Shown: positions 56,730-64,000 of the stretch, in pieces
Position numbering within the stretch: the stretch's first letter is position 1
Layout of the letters: the number at the start of each line of letters is the position of its first letter
Origin: Zonotrichia leucophrys gambelii
Lineage: Eukaryota > Chordata > Aves > Passeriformes > Passerellidae
Length of the DNA: 64,000 nt
Reading direction: 5' to 3'
Assembly: GCF_028769735.1 (NCBI RefSeq)
Contig: NW_026992285.1
Coordinates: 124,001 to 188,000, forward strand
Translations under genes and position numbers: made by a program
The notes under the pieces: generated by a model
The model's input: only the letters and a program-made list of their open reading frames with translations
What the model was told of the DNA's origin: nothing
Database searches by the model: none

Positions 56730-58000
56730 GACCTCTCTACCACTTTTCTCTTGGCCTTGCTGTGCATGCACGTTTCCTGTTAAGATGCCCATTGTGCTGC
56801 CTATCCCTCCCCCACATTGCCTTGCCTTTCCTACCCAATCTTGGATTTCCTTGTCATTGCTGACCATTCCTTTCTTTTCCTTTGCCTTCCTGACCCATGC
56901 ATGTCTTTCCCTTGTCCTTCATACCAACCCAGTGCCTCGCATTGACTTCCTCACCTATCCTTCATTTCCTTCCCATTTGCCCAGCTCCAATCTTTCATTT
57001 CCTTCTGCTTCTAGGACTCTTATTGCGGTGCCTCCCTCTCTTTTGTGTTGCCTGGCAAAGCCACCACTTGTCTTGCCTTGTCCTTGAACTCCTTCCTGGC
57101 CTTGCATTACCTTGCTCACCAGTCCCCCACCTGGAATTCACCACCTCTCTTTTTGTGGAATTTCATCAACTTGCATTGTCCTGCCTCCTTCTCCTAGGAT
57201 TTCCCAAGCTTCCACTGGCTTTTTTTTCTCAAGACCCCAGTGTTTCAGGAGCATGTGAAGGGAAGCCTGGAGGAGGTCACATGCAAGCATACCAATCTGT
57301 CCTGACAGCTTTCTTCTGACATCTATCCTTACATGTCTTGAATTTTGGACACAAAATTCATCTTTCACCCTTGGGCTTTAGGAGCAGAATGACAGTTCTT
57401 TTGCATACAATGTAGGCAACCCAAGTGTCTTAGGTGCAGATTAGGGACGGCCCATGCAAGATCAAGGCTGGACAGAGCAATCTGTCCGGGCCACTTTTGT
57501 GTACCAGCAATCTTTGAATGGACTTGCCACTTGCCTTGCTTCGGCAACCCAACAGTTTCCTTGCCTTGCCCTGCTGATTCTCCATTGTTTTGCATTCCCT
57601 TGCATGCCCATGCCCCACATTTGACCTGCCTACAGTTTTCCTACAGAGCTTGGCCTTGCCTAGCCCTTCCTACTACAATTACTTCCTATGCCCAGCCTTG
57701 CCTCTAACTTCTGGGACTTCTCTCATCTACCACTCCATTGGCTTCCCCTTATGGTTTCAGCCTTGCCGACCTCTCCTTGACTCACCTACAACTGCCTACA
57801 CTTGCTTTGCATTGCCTTACCTGCATGGAAGGCAAGGCAAAGAGTGGTAGGCAGGGCAAAGCAAAGCCAGGAAGTTATTTGTAGGGCTAGGCAAGGCAGA
57901 CATAGGCAAGCAAGCAAAGCTAGGGTAGGGTAGGCTAGGAAAACTAGGCATGATACTGGAGGCAAGGCAAAGCCAAGTGATTGGAAGGCCTTTCCTTGCT
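56730..58000. repeat. CTTGCC/GGCAAG-rich low-complexity tract
   Basis: From about 56730 to 57825 the plus strand is rich in CCTTGCCTT-like words (CTTGCC, CTTGCA, CTTTCC). From 57830 to 58000 it is rich in the complement (GGCAAGGCAAAG, GGCAAGCAAGC). The switch occurs near GCATGGAAGGCAAGG at 57822-57840. This explains the long but meaningless open frames here, such as the 185-codon frame at 56530-57087. Confidence 0.75.
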
Positions 58001-60760
58001 TGAGAAGTGGCAATATGGTGGCAATGTTGGTAGGGCAGCTGATAAGGTATCGTGGGGAGGTATAGTCCAGCAAGACATTTCTGTCCTGGCCCCTTCTGTG
58101 TGGGAGCCATTGCTGGACAGAGTCAGTACCGGACGTGGTATGCAACTTTTGCTTGGTAAGTTCCTGAAGGAGAACAGCAATGCTTTCTCATAGGAAGAAA
58201 AGAACTTAGCCCCAGTGTTGGAGGTGCAGATAAGAAGTTGTGTCGTGCAGCTTAAGGGCGGCAGCAACTTTCTGTCCTGGGATATTTGGTTTGGAAGCAC
58301 TGACTCAATTTGCACAATCATGGAGTCGCTATTCATCTTTGGAAGGCAGTCTCCTTCCTGAAAGAATCCATTTGGCATGTGTTTTCCACTTCCTCGAGGC
58401 ATCCTTCTTGAAATTCTGCCAGCACACTTCTTTTGGACAAGGTAAAGAGCTGTGCTGGGTCTTGGTGTGCAGCCTAGCTAGTGCCCCGTGCAGGTAATGC
58501 CCAATAGCAGTGTTCTGACACCTTTGTACAGGATCAGGCCCTGGATGTTTGGATTTTGGAGGAGGGGATGCCATTTCTTCTGAGATGGGCTTCCAGTTCC
58601 TCCTCTCTTTGGCAAAGTTTGGATGGGCACTTTGGGTGGTCTCAGTGAATTGAAAAGCTTTTCCCAATAGGCAGTTCTCTGGGTTAGAGTTGTTGAACTG
58701 TCAGTGGGAATGCAGAGGCCAGGCCTCTGCAGGACAGGTTTTTTTCCCTTGTAGCTTTAGGAACTGTGTGAGCAGTCCCTGGTGCCATCCCATTTGGATC
58801 CTGACTCTGTGAGATTGAAGGCTTATGGGGGTACCTAGAGCTGAGAAGGAAAGTGGTGATAGCAGAGTGTGTGTTTCTAGTTTGATGGGTGCAATTGAAA
58901 TCGCAGGCACCAAAGAGCTTTCTCCACTGACAGTTTTGCGAGCTCTGTTGAGAACTCAGCTGATGTTTTCAAGTTTGTTACCAGACTCTACGAGAGAGAA
59001 AGTTTGTTAGGGCAGAAGAGCTGGTGTTGGCCTTTGAGTGTGGGGCAAAGAAGAGTGTCCACTTGGAAGGAGAAGACTGGTGAAATCTTTTTGTCCCGAC
59101 ACAGTTGATTGGAGAGCAGGGACGTTTCTGACTTGGCTGTGTTCTGGGGGTGGTTTCGAGCTGGGCTCGGTGCATGTCCTTGTTTTGTGAGTTGACAGTG
59201 CTGTGGTGTGGTTATTTAGATGAGTGCTGACAGTGCCCAGGAAAAAGACAAGCACTTTTCTAGCCCAGTCCCATTCGTGTGGAAGCAGTGTGGGGGCAAG
59301 AGCTCCACTGTGGATCCTGGCTCTTGGGCACTGACAGAATGGGATACTGCATGTAGCAGAGAAGGAAGAGGAATAATTTCATTGTCGGCTGCACAGTTTA
59401 TAAGCTTCAAAATAAAAGGCAATTGCAGCACGGCCTCTTCATTTTAGAACTTTTTCTGTGCCATCAACTGCTCAACATGTAACTCGCACCCACTGAACTG
59501 CATCCAGCTCCCTGGAGATATGCACTTTACATCAAGATCTATGTACCATCTTGCACTCTAACTCTTGAAGATCCCAAACCGCTTCAAAATATCCAGCGGC
59601 TGCTCTCAAAGAAAAAGTCCTACAACAAAAAGGCAGTGCTGGCCATAACAGTCCCTTTGCAGTCTGTCAACCAAACGAAACATACTAGAGATTCACACGT
59701 TCCTTCTCAACGATATATATACATGCATCAGCACATTCTCTCAAAGTGGCAGAGACTATTGTTACAGCCAAGTGTTTTCAGCTGCACTTCTGACTGACAG
59801 ATGTGCCAGGACAGAAGGCATTTGCCAACCTACCCTCTTTCCTGTGCAAACTGACATTGGCAGGGCAAATATTTTCACATTCTTTCATTGTGGCTTTGTC
59901 CAAGCAGCTAGAGGTCACACAGGTGGAAGTGTCAAGACAGAAGATGTTCTCAAAGTACCTCCTTTTTTTTCCTAAACAGCTTTTAAACTGCACACAATGC
60001 TCTGTATCTTCTTTCCCAGATAGACCTGCCGGCACTTTTTCATTCTCACATCTTTGTTGCAAAGGTCCAGCAGCTCTAGAAATAAAAGCGAGCCTTGGGC
60101 TGCCCCTTCCGCCTGCGCCACGTAAGCCACATCAAACTCACCAGTGCACTCTGTCCTTCCCTTCTCCACTGCAACTACCATTGCGTTCTCTGGATCTCGG
60201 AACCTAAGGGTAGGCACAGTTGCTTCCACAGAAGGGTTGGAAGAGGCATAGGTAGCAGCACAAATAGCTCTCACTGAACTTTAATCCTTACCACTGCCAC
60301 CGTGAGTTTGATTGGTAGGCCAGTAACAGCCATGCTCCTTTTACAGCCGGTATGCTGCAGCCACCAGCCCAGTGCTCTTGGACTCTTGTAACCAGTCCTG
60401 CGTTTACTCTCCCGGAGGGGAATAGGCATCTATTTCTCACACAGATCATTGTGGCAGCAGCCAAGGGCTCTAGCGCACTGCATCTGCTAAAAGACGCCCG
60501 GGTCAGGCACTTACATTCTCAGTACTACGTAGCCCCGTATTCTGTGTCTCTTGTCATCTGTATCATACCAGAAAGCATTTCACAGAGAGAAAATGTGCCA
60601 GGACAACAAGCTTGGCTGGAGCGTACCCCTGAAACTGGTGGAAATTTGTATTTGCACCACATTCAAAGGTCAGTCCTCTTTCCTATACAACCTGCAAACC
60701 ACTGTCAGATCGCAGTGCTCTCTGCCTGCTCCTTCTTACCTTGAATTACCATGACAATAA

Positions 60761-61362
60761 GGGCTCTGTGCTGAGGTCTCAGAAGAAGAGGGAAGCATAT
60801 GTGTTTGTTAAGTGGAATGTCTGTTAGGCACTTCCCTCTTCAAAGCAGCGTGTTCCATGCCAAACAGACAACAAAGAAACAAAATATGAATGTGACTCTG
60901 CATTCAAATCCTGCAATGTTCCCAGAAGTGAATTTCTCTCTTCTATAGGACTGACATGTATGAAGTGGCGTGGTTGTTTCCTTCCATTAGAAGGGAAACT
61001 CATCTAGCCAGGCTTCATCACCCCCTGCATCTTTTGGGGTAGTTCTCGGAAGAAAATAGATAGCAACTTTTCCACTCCACATGATTAATGTTTCATTCTC
61101 TTCCTAATGTACTTCAGGGAACAAGCTATCAATTCCCTACTGTTTCTATGAAAAGGCATGAAGCTATTAATTAAATTCCCATAGATATAATAAGGAATCA
61201 AAATCTTTTATGCCTGAAAGCATGCCCTTATGTTATGAAAAGTATGGATTGTCAAGGGTGGAAGAAGATCTGTATGAAAAGGGAGAAAACCCAGAAGCAT
61301 GCAGGGATTTTCAGGTATGAAAGGGAAAACGACATTAAATTGTTGACGGAAAGAAATTGAAA
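60761..61362. other. No recognised gene or repeat
   Basis: AT-rich stretch with nothing that I can assign. Confidence 0.5.
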
Positions 61363-61401
61363 GAGGGAGGAGGGAGGAGGGAGGAGGGAGGAGGGAGGAG
61401 G
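61363..61401 (+). repeat. (GGAGGAG)n minisatellite
   Basis: About five copies of a 7-bp GAGGAGG unit. Confidence 0.93.
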
Positions 61402-61673
61402 CACGTGCTGCCTTTGAGGCAGCTGACACAAGGACCGTCGGCCTCATGAGCAAACGAGAAAACCAAATGAAACTTCACAGCAATCTCATCAACAACTTAG
61501 TGGACAAATGTGCAAACCCATTTGTTTATTTATTATGTGTATAATATATAGAGAGATGTTCTTCATTCTGACAGAATTTTCAGGTAGCAAGGTAGCGTAT
61601 GGCACCTGGAACCAATAGTGTATTGGAAATGGCCAACATGCAGAACAAGCTCCATCCTGAACGCTACCACAGC

Positions 61674-62065
61674 CGAATCATGGGATCATAGAATGGCCGG
61701 GGTTGAAAAAGACCTTAAAGGCCATCTAGTTCCAACCCTCTGACATGGGCAGGGACACCTTCTACTTGCCCAGGTTGCTCAGAGCCCCATCCAGCCTGGC
61801 CTTGAACACCAGGTTGGGGTGCCCATAACTTCTCTGGGCAAGCTGTGCCAGTGCCTCACCACCCTCACAGGGAAAAATTTCTTCCTAGTATCTAATTTCA
61901 ACCTGCCTTCTTTCACTTTGAAGCCATTGCCCATTGTCCTGTCTCCATAGTTCCTAATAAAGAGTCCTTCTCCTGCTTCCCTTCAGATACCGGAAGGTGT
62001 TGTGAGGTCTCCATGCAACCTTCTCTTCACCAGGCTAAACAGCCCTAATTCTCTCAGCCTGTGGG
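61674..62065 (-). mobile_element. CR1 LINE, 3' end, 5'-truncated
   Basis: The plus strand starts ATCATGGGATCATAGAATGG and continues through GACCTTAAAGGCCATCTAG and CCAGCCTGGCCTTGAACACC to CTCTCAGCCTG, the reverse complement of the chicken CR1 3' end. The ATCATAGAAT end word supports the CR1 3' terminus. Only the 3' region is present, as is usual for CR1 copies. It is the clearest avian marker in the window. Confidence 0.93.
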
Positions 62066-62580
62066 TTTTGCTCTAGTCCTGAATACTGAACTGCAGTACT
62101 GAGTGATGATTTTTTGAATCCTTTGAAGGCATGTTCTTTTTCAGCCTTAAATTAGGCTAAATAGCTTTGATTTGTGGGTATTGCAAGTGAGCAACAGAAA
62201 TCACTGCCCTGGCTTGCCTTTTTTACAGCTCCTTTCCGTGGGAGACTTGGTGCAAACATCACAGCTGGTGAGACAGTGGGCACACCATCATTCTGAAAGA
62301 GCTTTGCACAGTAAACATAGAGGAGGATTAAATACTGAAATGCAGATGATAGAAGCTGCCCAATGGACTCTGCTGGTGGAAATCAAATACTAGTCTAGTA
62401 TTTTGAATGCAAATAATTCCTCCCAGTGAGGCCAGACAGGATTGTTTGGCTTTGAATCTGAGCACGTGGACAGTAGTGGATGGTCTACAAATTGAAAACA
62501 GTATAGATACTTCTCCTTTTTTTCATTAATGGCTCAGAAACTGAAAAGGCAGCTACAAAATGGTAAATACATCCCTACAG
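62066..62580. other. No recognised gene or repeat
   Basis: About 0.5 kb between CR1 and an LTR. Nothing recognisable. Confidence 0.5.
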
Positions 62581-62585
62581 ACCCT

Positions 62586-63199
62586 TGTCCTGGTTTAGGG
62601 CAAATTTGTTAAAGAATCTGCAAAGGAGGGCCCCTCCAGAAAGCAAACCCACACGGCCCCTCCCCCCCCAACCTGTTCGGGAAGAATTCCTCGGAGAGAA
62701 GTGGAAAGAACCTGTTTATTTAACAGGCACAGCACCCCCCAGCACACAAAATGAACAATACCCGATGACACCGCTCTGAGAAAGATGACAAAATCAGAAA
62801 GTCTCTTTTGGGGTGGTTGCTCTGTTCTCAGTCCCTCCGGCGCTGGGGCAGCTGCTGCAGCCAAACGGTGCAAACCCTCGCTGTTCCCGGGTCCCAGTCC
62901 GGAGCAGGTTCGAGATGGTCACAGAAACAGGAGAGGAGAAACAGTCCAGGAAGGAATTTGGGCTGTTTAGCTAGAACTAGCTAATAAGCAGACGCCAAAG
63001 CAGAGCAGAAGCGAGAGCAGAAAAGAGAGCAAGCAAAGCAGCAAGCTGAAAGCAAGAAGCGAAAACCAGCCCTATGTACTGCCCGTCTCTGTGTCTCTGA
63101 TAAGAGAAACCCAAACAAAACTTCCACTCTTCAGAGCCAGTCTTAAAGGCACAGAACATATGAATGGGGATACAAGCATCATAACGTCACCCCAGGACA
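62586..63199 (-). mobile_element. Solo LTR
   Basis: 614 bp, starts TGTCCTGGTTTAGGG and ends ...CACCCCAGGACA, with an 8-bp inverted terminal match. Flanked by exact ACCCT at 62581-62585 and 63200-63204. AATAAACAGG on the minus strand gives orientation. Confidence 0.93.
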
Positions 63200-63423
63200 A
63201 CCCTACAGATTCAAAAATGGTTGTTCTTAATTTGCATCTCCACCATAACAACAGATTGTTAGAACTAAAATACAGATGGGAATTTTATAGCTTCTCAGAA
63301 ATGAAGCAGGAATTGGCCAATGGGTCTTAGCAGTAGCTACAAGTTTTTCAGCATGAGTCATCTCAAAAGTATTTTAACCGTACAGTACATTTCTGTGTTA
63401 TGCTTTTATCTCAAGGATGCATT

Positions 63424-63490
63424 AAAAAAAGAAAAAAAGAAAAAAGAAAAAATGAAAAAAAACCCAGAAAAAAAAAATATATATATATAT
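63424..63490. repeat. A-rich tract and (TA)n
   Basis: A run of AAAAAAAG-type units followed by ATATATATATAT. Confidence 0.9.
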
Positions 63491-64000
63491 TACATGACTA
63501 AGATAATAAGCACAATCAGTAACATATATAGAAACAGAACCCATGGTTTTTAACTTTCAACCTTGTCTTCTCAACACACTCTTGAAAATTGAGTTGTTTC
63601 CCTATCTGCCTTGAAACAGTTTGGAGCAAAAAACACTCTAAGGTCCTGATAGGTGTTTTGTTCAAAAATCACTTCTTCTGGTTTTCTGTCCATAAGCAGA
63701 GTAACGTGTCTGCGCTGGTAGCTGGCCAAAGGAGGTAGGAAGAGTAATCATGATCCACAACACTGGGGCTAAAGAAATTTCCACAGAAAATTACCCGCCT
63801 TATTACTTGTTCATGTGTTGGGTTGAAAGTTCAGAATCTGTTTCCATTTTCCCCATCCCTCGAATGTTATATTTCACAGAATTCAAGCCCCTCAAACATC
63901 AGTCCTGCCAGAACAGCCCGCCATGTGCGGTCATAGGGATCTGCTGATGCCCACTGACTCCTACCAGTATAGCGCTTGTCACTGTTGCAGATCAAGAACT
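63491..64000. other. No recognised gene or repeat
   Basis: Ordinary AT-rich sequence with no supported feature. Confidence 0.5.

Larger units (their letters stand above)
56098..60760. repeat. Old degenerate repeat field in alternating orientation
   Basis: A loosely conserved motif around TGCCAGGACAGAA recurs at about 56227, 56506, 59806, 59930 and 60593, and its complement (TTTCTGTCCTGG-like) at about 57483, 58079, 58270 and 59090. A longer stretch at 56100-56240 aligns loosely with 59670-59830. So the left and right parts share orientation and the middle is inverted. Divergence is high, and no transposon name can be given. Confidence 0.55.

Noticed and set aside
56530..57319. 185- and 140-codon frames with Leu/Pro/Ser-rich peptides
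   Set aside because: They are products of the CTTT and CTTGCC low-complexity sequence.

Overview
The window looks like a repeat-saturated stretch of a bird genome, most probably a passerine. I infer this from a CR1 LINE fragment (61.7-62.1 kb), avian-type endogenous retrovirus (ERV) pol and env remnants, and many LTRs of styles I associate with songbirds. I find no convincing host protein-coding exon, tRNA, rRNA or CRISPR. The ERV density, nested insertions and a 14-kb tandem array suggest a W-linked, pericentromeric or similarly heterochromatic location; that placement is inference.

Layout. 0-10.3 kb: solo or partial LTRs, several with exact target-site duplications (TSDs). They include three copies of one LTR family (4698-5378, 6387-7073, 8595-9264) and LTRs inserted into older LTRs. 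10.3-32.9 kb: a three-level nest of minus-strand proviruses. The outer element (called ERV-C here) is a decayed gammaretrovirus-like provirus: env at 10.3-12.8 kb, integrase at 12.8-13.86 kb, RNase H, RT, protease and gag at 29.05-32.24 kb, a tRNA-Pro-like primer site, and a 5' LTR at 32265-32879. Its pol is split by Provirus 1 (13860-29046, 0.9-kb LTRs, TSD CCTTG). Provirus 1's own pol is split by Provirus 2 (17663-26479, 0.4-kb LTRs, TSD GGAG, tRNA-Arg-like primer site, RT with YVDD, integrase with D,D(35)E). The inner pair of LTRs is more diverged than the outer pair, which is the reverse of what nesting predicts.

32.88-46.9 kb: a tandem array of a ~189-bp unit (about 55-60 copies after removing insertions). 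There are two monomer types that change near 38.9 kb, and each unit carries a conserved dyad. Five solo LTRs, all minus-strand and all with TSDs, interrupt it. 46.9-48.45 kb: a direct repeat followed by a broken plus-strand alpharetrovirus-like Env TM and a probable 3' LTR. 48.65-55.2 kb: mostly unrecognised DNA with an LTR at each end and a probable one near 50.5 kb. 56.1-60.8 kb: an old degenerate repeat field in alternating orientations, including a CTTGCC-rich to GGCAAG-rich strand switch near 57.83 kb. 60.8-64 kb: a microsatellite, CR1, and a solo LTR (62586-63199).

No gene here looks functional. Every retroviral reading frame carries stops, frameshifts, deletions or insertions, so nothing in the window encodes a complete virus. 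Its interest lies in the order of insertions, the conflicting LTR ages, shared env modules between unlike elements, and the array.
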